Origin: Armatimonadota bacterium
GTDB taxonomy: Bacteria > Sysuimicrobiota > Sysuimicrobiia > Sysuimicrobiales > Humicultoraceae
NCBI GenBank assembly: GCA_016199305.1
Contig: JACQGZ010000135.1
Location: forward strand, 1-13,494
Direction of reading: 5' to 3'
Length of the DNA: 13,494 bases
Both the position numbers and the translations under genes were made by a program. Below are positions 1 to 6,539 of the stretch, one piece after another. The notes below the pieces were generated by a model, which ran no database searches, was not told the origin of the DNA, and was given only the letters and a program-made list of their open reading frames with translations. Position 1 is the first letter of the stretch; each line of letters opens with the position of its first letter.

Positions 1-1152
1 GACCTGGCCCAGGGCGCGCTGCGCCTGCTCAGCGACCTGGAGGCGATGCTGGCGGAGATTACCGGGATGGAACGCGTAACCTTCCAGCCGGCCGCCGGCG
101 CCCACGGGGAACTCACCGCGCTGATGCTGATCCGCGCCTATTTCGCCGACCGCGGGGAGCGGCGCTCCCGGGTCGTCGTCCCCGACTCGGCGCACGGGAC
201 GAATCCGGCGTCCGCGGGCATGTGCGGCTACGAGGTCGTGGAGGTGCGCAGCGACGGGCGCGGCAACATCGACGTGGACGCTCTGCGCGCCGTGGCGGAC
301 GAGCGTGTCGCGGCGCTGATGCTCACGAATCCCAACACCCTCGGCCTCTTCGAGGAGCGCATCACCGAGGTCGAGGAGATCATCCACGGCTGCGGCGCCC
401 AGCTCTACCTGGACGGGGCAAACTTCAACGCGATTCTCGGCATCACCCGGCCGGGGGATCAGGGTTTCGACGTCATGCACATGAACCTGCACAAGACCTT
501 CAGCACCCCGCACGGCGGGGGCGGTCCGGGCGCGGGGCCGGTGGCGGTGAAGGGGCACCTGGCGCCGTACTTGCCGGTGCCCATCGTGGTCCGCGATGGC
601 GAGCGTTACCGCCTCGAGTACGACCGGCCGCACTCCATCGGCAAGATCCGCAGCTTCTACGGGAATTTCGGCGTGCTGGTGCGCGCCTACACCTACATCC
701 GCACCTACGGGCCGCTGCTGCGGCAGGTCGCCGAGGCGGCGGTGCTCAACGCCAACTACCTGCTGGCGCTGCTGCGGCCGGCCTTCGACGTCCCGTATGA
801 CCGGCCGTGCAAGCACGAGTTCATCCTGTCCGGGGCGCGCCAGAAGCGGGAGTATGGTGTGACCACCAAGGACATGGCCAAGCGCCTTCTCGACTACGGG
901 TTCCACGCCCCGACGGTTTACTTCCCGTTGATCGTCGACGAGGCCATGCTGATCGAGCCGACCGAGACGGAGACCCGTGAGGCCATCGAGACCTTCGCGC
1001 AGGCACTGCTCGCTGTCGCGGAGGAGTGCCGAACAGACCGGGAACTCGTCCGGACGGCGCCGCATACTACCATCGTCTCCCGACTCGACGAGGTCATGGC
1101 GGCGCGGCGGCCTGACCTGCGCTGGTCGGCCGGTACCTCCCGCGCGGACTGA
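1..1152 (+). CDS. gcvPB: Glycine dehydrogenase (decarboxylating) subunit 2, 5'-truncated by the window
   Basis: This is the C-terminal 383 residues of the PLP-binding half of the two-subunit glycine cleavage P-protein. That enzyme decarboxylates glycine and passes the aminomethyl group to the lipoyl H-protein. The reading frame is open from base 1, so the start lies outside; family members are about 480-500 residues, so roughly 100 are missing. The PLP-lysine motif [14 protein letters not shown] is clear, with the lysine codon at 493-495. Other family landmarks are [19 protein letters not shown] before the lysine, and the C-terminal [18 protein letters not shown]. The gene ends in TGA with no spacer before the convergent stop of the MetF-like gene. 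A gcvPA partner is expected just upstream, outside the window. The rest of the neighbourhood also concerns glycine, N-methylglycine and folate C1 chemistry. The identification is secure. Confidence 0.96.
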   Translation, partial: DLAQGALRLLSDLEAMLAEITGMERVTFQPAAGAHGELTALMLIRAYFADRGERRSRVVVPDSAHGTNPASAGMCGYEVVEVRSDGRGNIDVDALRAVADERVAALMLTNPNTLGLFEERITEVEEIIHGCGAQLYLDGANFNAILGITRPGDQGFDVMHMNLHKTFSTPHGGGGPGAGPVAVKGHLAPYLPVPIVVRDGERYRLEYDRPHSIGKIRSFYGNFGVLVRAYTYIRTYGPLLRQVAEAAVLNANYLLALLRPAFDVPYDRPCKHEFILSGARQKREYGVTTKDMAKRLLDYGFHAPTVYFPLIVDEAMLIEPTETETREAIETFAQALLAVAEECRTDRELVRTAPHTTIVSRLDEVMAARRPDLRWSAGTSRAD

Positions 1153-2688
1153 CTACGGCGGCGCGGCCCGTCCCTTCGTTGGGGTGGTGAGCCGTACCGC
1201 CTCCGGCCCTTCTCCACGAAAATGCGTCACCCAGGAGCAGCTGTCCCAGGCGGCGTCGGGGACGGGGGGAATGAGGACCTCCTCGAGATTGGAAAGCGTG
1301 CCGGCCTTCTTGGAGATGCGGTAGATCCGGTTGTGGATGCACTCCCGGTCCCCGAACTCGCACCTGTTGTCCTGAGTCCCCCCGCACGGCCCGTTGGCCA
1401 GCCCCTTCGGGCACGTCTCCGGGCAGACGTACGCCGTCTCCGGGAGCCGGCAGAAGCCGCACGTGGCGCACCCGACCAGAGGTTCTTTGATGACGCGCTC
1501 AGCCTGCAGGAGCAGGCCCCCCAGTCCGGTCCGGCCATCCAGCCTGCGCAGGAGCGGACCGAACACGCGCGCGCCGACCGCGCCCTCCTGGAACCCTGCC
1601 CGGTGGATCAGCTCCATCGTTTTGAATGTGGCGTATTCCCCGGCTGAGGCGGCAGCGGGTCCCTCTGTGGGCGTACCACCCGTCAGGTAGAAGCCGTCTG
1701 CGGGCGCCACGCGGACGGTGCGGCCGTCCGCCGCAGTCAGGTGCTCCTGCCACGCTCCTTGCCAGGCATCGAGGGTGGGACAGGCCTGCGCGCACTGCTC
1801 CACGGCATCAAGCAGGCGCGCGACGGCGGCATAGGTGTGCAGCCCGCTGATCTGCGCCCCGGCGTAGCCCAGGTGACGGACGCCGACGATCTGCAGAGCC
1901 AGCCGCCGGTAGGCGGAGGCCCGCCCGCGGTCTGGCGCCTCCTCCTCTTCCACGAGCAGTCGGAGGAAATCATCGGTGATGGTCACGCCGGGGAGCCCCA
2001 ATCGGCGGATGCGGCGGCCGCGGGCAGCGGTGAGGTAGAGGAGTTCCGCCAGCAGGGGGACGTCGTAGCCGCGGCCGGTGAGGAACCAGCGGAGCTCCGC
2101 GAACTTGGGCATGTCCCAGCCGATCTGGGTGATCAGCAGATCGGCCCCGGCGCGCAGTTTCTTGGCGGCCTTCAGGTACTGGCCGAGCAGCTCCTCCTCG
2201 CGGTACTTGAAGGGGCAGACGGCGGCAGCCAGCAGCGTCGTGGGCGCGACCTGGCGCACCGTGTGGAGGGCGTTGACGGAGTCCAGGTAGCGAACAGGAC
2301 GATCTAGGGGAGGCCGCCTGACCTTGTCTCCCGTGACCAGGAGGAGATTGTCCAGGCCGAGGGATGCCGCTCTCCGCAGATCCGTCTCCAGGTCGGCCGT
2401 GCTCCGGTCCTTGCCGGCCCAGTGAATGAGTGGCGCCTTCCCGCACATCTCGGCGACACGGTGGCCCGTGGCGATCGGGTCGTGATCCCGGTCGGCGCTG
2501 CTCCGGTCGGTGAGTGCGATGGCGGCCACCCGGGGGTCCTCGCGGATCTCTCCCGCCAGCGCGAGGATGGGGGCCAGGGCGGCGTCCAGTGGATGCGTGG
2601 CCGCGGGGGTGGTCACCTCGACGGTCATCACGAACTGGCCCTGGACCAACGCCCCGCGGAGGTGGTTCGGATAGGGGGCGCCGCTCAT
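1153..2688 (-). CDS. Methylenetetrahydrofolate reductase with fused MetV-type C-terminal cysteine domain
   Basis: This 511-residue protein has a MetF-type TIM-barrel in about residues 1-330 and a cysteine-rich tail from about 350. MetF family hallmarks are the glutamate in MTVEVTTPA (E24), the Gly-Asp of LLLVTGDK (D121) and LITQ (185-188). The tail carries CATCGFC (407-413), CPETCPKG (422-429), NGPCGG (432-437) and two further cysteines at 443 and 450. This is the pattern of the MTHFR C-terminal (MetV-like) domain, presumably a zinc or Fe-S site. The enzyme interconverts 5,10-methylene-THF and 5-methyl-THF. In many acetogens MetF and MetV are separate subunits; here they form one chain. The ATG at 2688 follows the MFS stop by 6 nt, and a GGAAG in the last MFS codons may serve as ribosome binding site. 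It is the last gene of the minus-strand operon. In a demethylation operon it may run in the oxidising direction (inference). Confidence 0.9.
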   Translation of the reverse strand: MSGAPYPNHLRGALVQGQFVMTVEVTTPAATHPLDAALAPILALAGEIREDPRVAAIALTDRSSADRDHDPIATGHRVAEMCGKAPLIHWAGKDRSTADLETDLRRAASLGLDNLLLVTGDKVRRPPLDRPVRYLDSVNALHTVRQVAPTTLLAAAVCPFKYREEELLGQYLKAAKKLRAGADLLITQIGWDMPKFAELRWFLTGRGYDVPLLAELLYLTAARGRRIRRLGLPGVTITDDFLRLLVEEEEAPDRGRASAYRRLALQIVGVRHLGYAGAQISGLHTYAAVARLLDAVEQCAQACPTLDAWQGAWQEHLTAADGRTVRVAPADGFYLTGGTPTEGPAAASAGEYATFKTMELIHRAGFQEGAVGARVFGPLLRRLDGRTGLGGLLLQAERVIKEPLVGCATCGFCRLPETAYVCPETCPKGLANGPCGGTQDNRCEFGDRECIHNRIYRISKKAGTLSNLEEVLIPPVPDAAWDSCSWVTHFRGEGPEAVRLTTPTKGRAAPP

Positions 2689-2694
2689 CGGGGA

Positions 2695-3957
2695 CTACTT
2701 CCGAGCCGCCCTGACGGGCCCGGGGATGCGGTCCGTGGTTCCGCGGGCTCGGGCGCGCAGCGGTGCCAGCGCGATCACGCCCACGAGCGGGCCGATGGCC
2801 ATCAGAGCGAAGGCCGTCCCCCACTGCGCGCGGGGACCGGCTGAGGCCATCAAGTCGAGCGTGATCCCAAAGGCCGCCGGCGCCGCGGCGGTCGCCGCCC
2901 ACCCGGTGAGCATCTGGAACGAAAATGCTCCCCCCAGCGAGTGGGGCGGGACCACCTCCATCAGGTTCGCCGTATAGGCCGGTGAGTCGGCGAGCGCCAC
3001 TGTCCCGTAGAGGAGCGCGGCGGCGAAGACCAGGGCGATGGGGGCGCGTACCAACCACCCGAAGCCGAGAGAGCAGAGCAGGCTCAGAGCCAGGATGAGC
3101 ATGGCCGCCTGCGTACGGCCGAGGCGGTCGGAGAGCCGGCCGCCGTAGACCGCGCCGATGCTTCCGCCCAGGCCGATGGCCCCGGCCGCCAGCAGGCCAC
3201 CCCAGGCCAGCGCCGCGGTGGGTGCGCTTCCCCGGGCCGTCAGCGAGGCCACCATGAAGGGTGCCAGCCAGCCCCACATCCCGAACAGCTCCCAGTTGTG
3301 CCCGGTGTAGGCCACAATCGTGCGGCGTGCGGGCGCGTTGCGGAGCACATCCGCGAGATAGCGCCGCGGCCCCACCGACACCCTCGCCGGCGCGGGGACG
3401 CTGGGGACCTTCCACGCCAGGACCAGCGCGCCGAACAGTTCGAGCAGTCCCACGCCCGCCATGGTCGGTCGCCAGCCGATGCGCGGGGCCAGCACGCCCA
3501 CGTAGAACAGGGGGGCGGCGTAGGCCGCCACGATCCCGGCGATGTAGATGCCGGTCGCGGCGCCCCGTTCGCTCTGCGGGATGGTCTCGGCGATCTGTTT
3601 CAGGGCGGGGAGGTAGAGACCGCCGATGAGGATGCCCACGAGGAGCCGGAGGGCAAACCCCGATCCGAAGTCCCGCGCCGCCAGGGCAAAGAGGAGGTCG
3701 CCGGCTCCTACCAGCAGGGCCGACCACACCATGATCGGCTTGCTGCGGATCCGGTCCAGCAGAAATCCGACGACCAGGTAGGCGGCGAGGGTCCCCAATT
3801 GAAAGCCTCCCAGGATCAACCCCGCCTGGCTGGCTCGTAGTCCCCACTCCGTGGTGAGGAGAGGGATGAGCACCGAGAAGGTCAGGCTGGTCTGGTGGGC
3901 CAGGAATTGACCGAGGCAGAGGGCGCGAAATCCGCTCTTCCAGGTGCTCTCACGCAC
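2695..3957 (-). CDS. MFS transporter, 12-TM type, substrate unknown
   Basis: This 420-residue integral membrane protein has about twelve hydrophobic segments and the two-fold major facilitator layout. A degenerate motif A sits after TM2 (GFLLDRIRSKP, about 64-74). A well-formed one lies in the second half (GGRLSDRLGRTQ, about 272-283). A central cytoplasmic linker covers about residues 183-212. The start is GTG at 3957. It overlaps the end of the upstream kinase gene by 8 nt, and there is no strong Shine-Dalgarno sequence, so translation is probably coupled to the kinase. Position between a choline-kinase-like gene and the MetF-like gene suggests import of a methylated substrate, or export of a product. 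MFS sequence alone does not tell substrate or direction. Family call is firm; specificity is unknown. Confidence 0.9.
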   Translation of the reverse strand: MRESTWKSGFRALCLGQFLAHQTSLTFSVLIPLLTTEWGLRASQAGLILGGFQLGTLAAYLVVGFLLDRIRSKPIMVWSALLVGAGDLLFALAARDFGSGFALRLLVGILIGGLYLPALKQIAETIPQSERGAATGIYIAGIVAAYAAPLFYVGVLAPRIGWRPTMAGVGLLELFGALVLAWKVPSVPAPARVSVGPRRYLADVLRNAPARRTIVAYTGHNWELFGMWGWLAPFMVASLTARGSAPTAALAWGGLLAAGAIGLGGSIGAVYGGRLSDRLGRTQAAMLILALSLLCSLGFGWLVRAPIALVFAAALLYGTVALADSPAYTANLMEVVPPHSLGGAFSFQMLTGWAATAAAPAAFGITLDLMASAGPRAQWGTAFALMAIGPLVGVIALAPLRARARGTTDRIPGPVRAARK

Positions 3958-4861
3958 GGGGCGTCACGGCCTGCAGCCAGCCCGGCAGGCGGGGGTCGTC
4001 CAGCGCCTGCCGGCAGCGCTCGAAGTGGGTCGCGGCGGCGTCGACGAAGTCGCGGCGGGCCGGCGAGACGCGCAGGGCCACCATGTACCACATGGCCTCG
4101 CGCAGTTCGGCGACGCTCTTCATCAGCTTCAACCGGGCCAGGGCCGGCCCGCGCACCCGGCCGAAGTAGGTCGCCAGCAGGGCCGCATCCGCGGTGTCGG
4201 TGGAGCAGTGGTAGATGGCGAAATTCGCCAGGTCAAAGGAGATATCGCCCATCCCGGCATATTCCCAGTCGACGATGCGCACGCGCCGGCCGTCGTCGAT
4301 CAGATTGGGTCCCCACAGGTCGTTGTGGCACGGGTGCGGGGTGGGGCGCCCGCGCCGCAGCGCCGAGGCAATGCCCAACACCTGCTCGTACAGAATGTCG
4401 ATGTCGCGGGGCAGGCGAGTCCGGCCCGCCCGCGCCGCGGCGCGATACGCTTCGAGCGTACGGGTTGGTGAGAAGGAGCCGGCGAAGGCAGGCCCGGCGT
4501 GATACCGGTGCATCGCCCGGACCACGCGCTCCCTCACCTGCGGCGGCACCGGCCTGCCGGGCGCCAGGGACCGGCCGGTGAGAAAGCGGGTAACCAGGAT
4601 CCCGTCTCGGGGGCGGACGTACACCACCTCGGGTGCCACCCCGGTCCTGCTCGCCGCCACCATGCACCGGTATTCCCGTCGGCGGTCGATGCCCAGCAGT
4701 TCGGCGCCGGCCGCCCCGATCCGCACCACGAACGCCTGCCCGTCCGCGTCCACGCGGTAGTTCTGGTTGGTGATCCCGCCGGGTAGCGCAGCGACGGAGA
4801 GGGTGGCGGCCCGCTTCCACAGCGGGATGCGGGCAATGGCCTCATCGATGGTCAGGGGCAT
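3950..4861 (-). CDS. Choline/ethanolamine-kinase-like phosphotransferase
   Basis: This 303-residue cytoplasmic protein has the choline kinase/aminoglycoside phosphotransferase (protein-kinase-like) fold. The nucleotide-binding loop is GGITNQNYRV (28-37), followed by the strand FVVRIGA. The catalytic loop is HNDLWGPNLI (179-188), with Asp181 as base and Asn186 as metal ligand. The metal-binding IVDWEYAG (196-203) supplies Asp198 and is followed by GDISFDLANFA. The HNDL form and the WEYAG context fit choline kinase/LicA-type enzymes better than antibiotic kinases, which usually read HGDL. It would phosphorylate choline or a similar amino alcohol with ATP. The ATG start at 4861 has no clear Shine-Dalgarno sequence. 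It lies 48 nt after the DmdA-like gene, and its TGA overlaps the MFS GTG start. The substrate could be another methylated alcohol; the exact specificity is inference. Confidence 0.82.
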   Translation of the reverse strand: MPLTIDEAIARIPLWKRAATLSVAALPGGITNQNYRVDADGQAFVVRIGAAGAELLGIDRRREYRCMVAASRTGVAPEVVYVRPRDGILVTRFLTGRSLAPGRPVPPQVRERVVRAMHRYHAGPAFAGSFSPTRTLEAYRAAARAGRTRLPRDIDILYEQVLGIASALRRGRPTPHPCHNDLWGPNLIDDGRRVRIVDWEYAGMGDISFDLANFAIYHCSTDTADAALLATYFGRVRGPALARLKLMKSVAELREAMWYMVALRVSPARRDFVDAAATHFERCRQALDDPRLPGWLQAVTPRA

Positions 4862-4909
4862 CAGCGCGGCGCCGCCGGCGCGACGGGGCGGGCGCGGGCG
4901 CAGCGGTCC

Positions 4910-6088
4910 TCAGGAGGCGTCCAGCCGGCGCTTGGGGATCGCCTTCTTTGGATCGATGAAGGGGAGCGGCACGACGGTGGCGGGGTGGCGGGGCTCCTCC
5001 GGCAGGCGCTGGACCTGAATGCGCTCGCCAGGGGTGGCGTACTCGACGGCGATCATGGCCAGTCCGATGTTCTTCTTCAGCGAGGGGGAGTAGAGGAACG
5101 CCGAGGCCTGGCCGATGCGCCGACCATCCTTGAAGACCGACCAGGGGCCCTCGAACTCATGGGGGGCCTCCTCGCCCGGGACTTCGAACCCCACCAGTTT
5201 TCGCCGGATGCCCTCCTGCCGGACGCGCTCCAGGGCCTCCTTGCCGATGAACCGCTCCTTGGGCTCGATCTGCCACTCCAGGCCCAGTTCATAGAGGTTG
5301 GTGTCCAGGCCCATGTCGGCCTGGTTGTTCAGGATGCTGGCCTCGACGCGGCGCGCGTGGTTCGGCCCCGCCGGGATCAGGCCGAGCGGCTTCCCCCGCG
5401 TGACGACGAGATCGAGCATCTCTTCGGCGCGGCTGTTGTCCAGCAGGAAGACCTCGTAGCCGACCTCCCCGGTCCAGCCGGTGCGGGTGATGATCACCGG
5501 AATGCCCCCCGGGAACTCCGTCTCCATGAACCAGTAGTAGCGCAGCGCGCGGATGCGCTCCCCCATGATCGCCTGGAGCACGTCTGGCGCCTTCGGCCCC
5601 TGCAGCTGGATGGGGTAGACGTCGGTGAGGCGGACGGTGGCCCGCAGCCCCATCCCCACGGCGACGCCCTTGGCCCAGAGGTGCACGTCGCTGTCGGACG
5701 GACAGAGCCAGAAGCGGTTCTCGGCGAGGCGCAGGACGACGGGGTCGTTGACCACCGCGCCGTGCTCGTCGGTGATGAGGGCGTACTTGCACTGACCGAC
5801 GGCGCACTTTCGCATATCCCGCGGCGTGAGGAGATCCATCAGCGCAAAGCCGTCGGGGCCGTCGATCTCCACCGGGCGCTCGACGGAGACGTCCCAGAGG
5901 GTGACCCCGTTGCGGATGGCCCAGTACTCCTGCTCCTTGGCCTGTCCCTCGAAGTCGACGGCGTGCAGGAGATGGTTGTACCAGAGGAACGATGTCGCCC
6001 CCAGCCGCCTGAAGATGGGGAAGAGCGGCGACTTCTGATACCGCGCGGAGTGCACCAGGCGGTAGTCGAAGAGATTGCGTCCGGCCAT
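4910..6088 (-). CDS. GcvT-family tetrahydrofolate-dependent methyltransferase, DmdA-like
   Basis: This 392-residue protein has the folate-binding aminomethyltransferase (GCV_T) fold in about residues 40-290 and the GCV_T C-terminal barrel in about 295-375. Features resemble dimethylsulfoniopropionate demethylase more than the glycine-cleavage T-protein: LWDVSVERPVEIDGPD (64-79), LTPRDMRKCAVGQCKYALIT (87-106), NDPVVLR (114-120) where T-proteins have DDL, and FWLCPSDSDVHLWAKG (126-141). DmdA moves a methyl group from DMSP to THF, giving 5-methyl-THF. Related GcvT-like enzymes demethylate other S-, N- or O-methyl compounds, so the substrate is open. It is the first gene of the minus-strand operon, which ends with a MetF-like enzyme able to take 5-methyl-THF. 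The ATG at 6088 is supported by an AAGGGGGA ribosome binding site. The DmdA resemblance is from memory of the family, not a database search. Confidence 0.85.
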   Translation of the reverse strand: MAGRNLFDYRLVHSARYQKSPLFPIFRRLGATSFLWYNHLLHAVDFEGQAKEQEYWAIRNGVTLWDVSVERPVEIDGPDGFALMDLLTPRDMRKCAVGQCKYALITDEHGAVVNDPVVLRLAENRFWLCPSDSDVHLWAKGVAVGMGLRATVRLTDVYPIQLQGPKAPDVLQAIMGERIRALRYYWFMETEFPGGIPVIITRTGWTGEVGYEVFLLDNSRAEEMLDLVVTRGKPLGLIPAGPNHARRVEASILNNQADMGLDTNLYELGLEWQIEPKERFIGKEALERVRQEGIRRKLVGFEVPGEEAPHEFEGPWSVFKDGRRIGQASAFLYSPSLKKNIGLAMIAVEYATPGERIQVQRLPEEPRHPATVVPLPFIDPKKAIPKRRLDAS

Positions 6089-6097
6089 TCGAGAGGT

Positions 6098-6105
6098 TCC
6101 CCCTT
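6098..6105 (-). promoter_or_regulatory. Ribosome binding site of the dmdA-like gene
   Basis: On the minus strand AAGGGGGA lies about 9-10 nt before the ATG at 6088. It supports that start, because no other in-frame start candidate is present upstream. It is one of the few clear Shine-Dalgarno sequences in this operon; the downstream genes look coupled. Confidence 0.6.
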
Positions 6106-6360
6106 GTACGATCGTGTCGGGCCCGAGGGCTGCCGAGGGCGTGGCGTCCCCTGGGCGGTTCGACTCCCCGCATTCTTCTCCTTCCGCCCCGGGCCGCGGC
6201 GCACCGCGTGCTCATCGATTCGGACGCGCTGGTGGAGTCCGCGTCTTCCGCGCCTGGCGTGTCTAGGATCCGCGACGCAAGCGGCCGTGCCGCGCTTGAC
6301 CACCTCCGTGCCGGTGTCATCCATCACACGCACCTCCCATTCGCCCGTCCGGGCGCGAAC

Positions 6361-6390
6361 AAAGCAAAAGACGCCCGAACCTCGGGCGTC
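6361..6390 (-). terminator. Intrinsic terminator in the leader of the minus-strand operon
   Basis: Read on the minus strand, a perfect 9-bp stem GACGCCCGA / TCGGGCGTC with a 3-nt GGT loop (6390-6370) is followed directly by CTTTTGCTTTG (6370-6360). On the plus strand no T-run follows, so it acts only leftward. It lies about 270 nt upstream of the dmdA-like start codon with no recognised gene before it. It may therefore be an attenuator of that operon, the end of a short unannotated RNA, or a block to antisense read-through from the flavoprotein operon. Confidence 0.75.
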
Positions 6391-6539
6391 CGTGGGGGCG
6401 CTCAGGCGCCTCGTCCTCGCAGCCCTTACTTCATAATCGAGGGGGAATTGTCAGACGCGGCCGGCTCTGAGGGCGCGGTGCGGACCGTGCGAACAGGAGA
6501 GACGCCCGGCGCGGCACGAATCAGGAGTGGCGAGCCCCC

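Larger units (their letters stand above)
6089..6539. promoter_or_regulatory. Divergent intergenic control region between the two operons
   Basis: These 451 nt separate the minus-strand dmdA-like operon from the plus-strand flavoprotein operon, so promoters for both must lie here or just inside the genes. What can be seen: an AT-richer patch at about 6427-6453, including CATAAT (6432-6437, plus strand) and TTGTCA (6448-6453), neither with a convincing partner hexamer at proper spacing; a small perfect hairpin GGCGC-TCAG-GCGCC (6397-6410); and a minus-strand intrinsic terminator (6361-6390). On the minus strand a GGGAGGTG lies just before an ATG at 6324 that opens an unrecognised reading frame. 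Upstream of the flavoprotein ATG, AGGAG (6523-6527) is the likely ribosome binding site, with a long 12-nt spacing. No repeat array or RNA family was recognised. A start site cannot be fixed by eye. Confidence 0.55.

Noticed and set aside
1970..3847. Open frame of 625 codons on the minus strand
   Set aside because: It is a shifted frame across the MFS and MetF-like genes, Arg/Pro/Gly-rich, and spans two well-supported genes.
6222..6245. GACGCG / CGCGTC inverted repeat as an operator
   Set aside because: Short stems of this kind are expected by chance in DNA of this base composition; nothing repeats it elsewhere in the region.
4985..6436. Open frame of 483 codons on the plus strand
   Set aside because: It is antisense to the DmdA-like gene, with no recognisable domain and composition typical of a shadow frame.
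6432..6453. CATAAT and TTGTCA as a plus-strand promoter
   Set aside because: They are in the wrong order for one promoter, and neither has a partner hexamer at 16-18 nt; kept only as an AT-rich patch in the control region.
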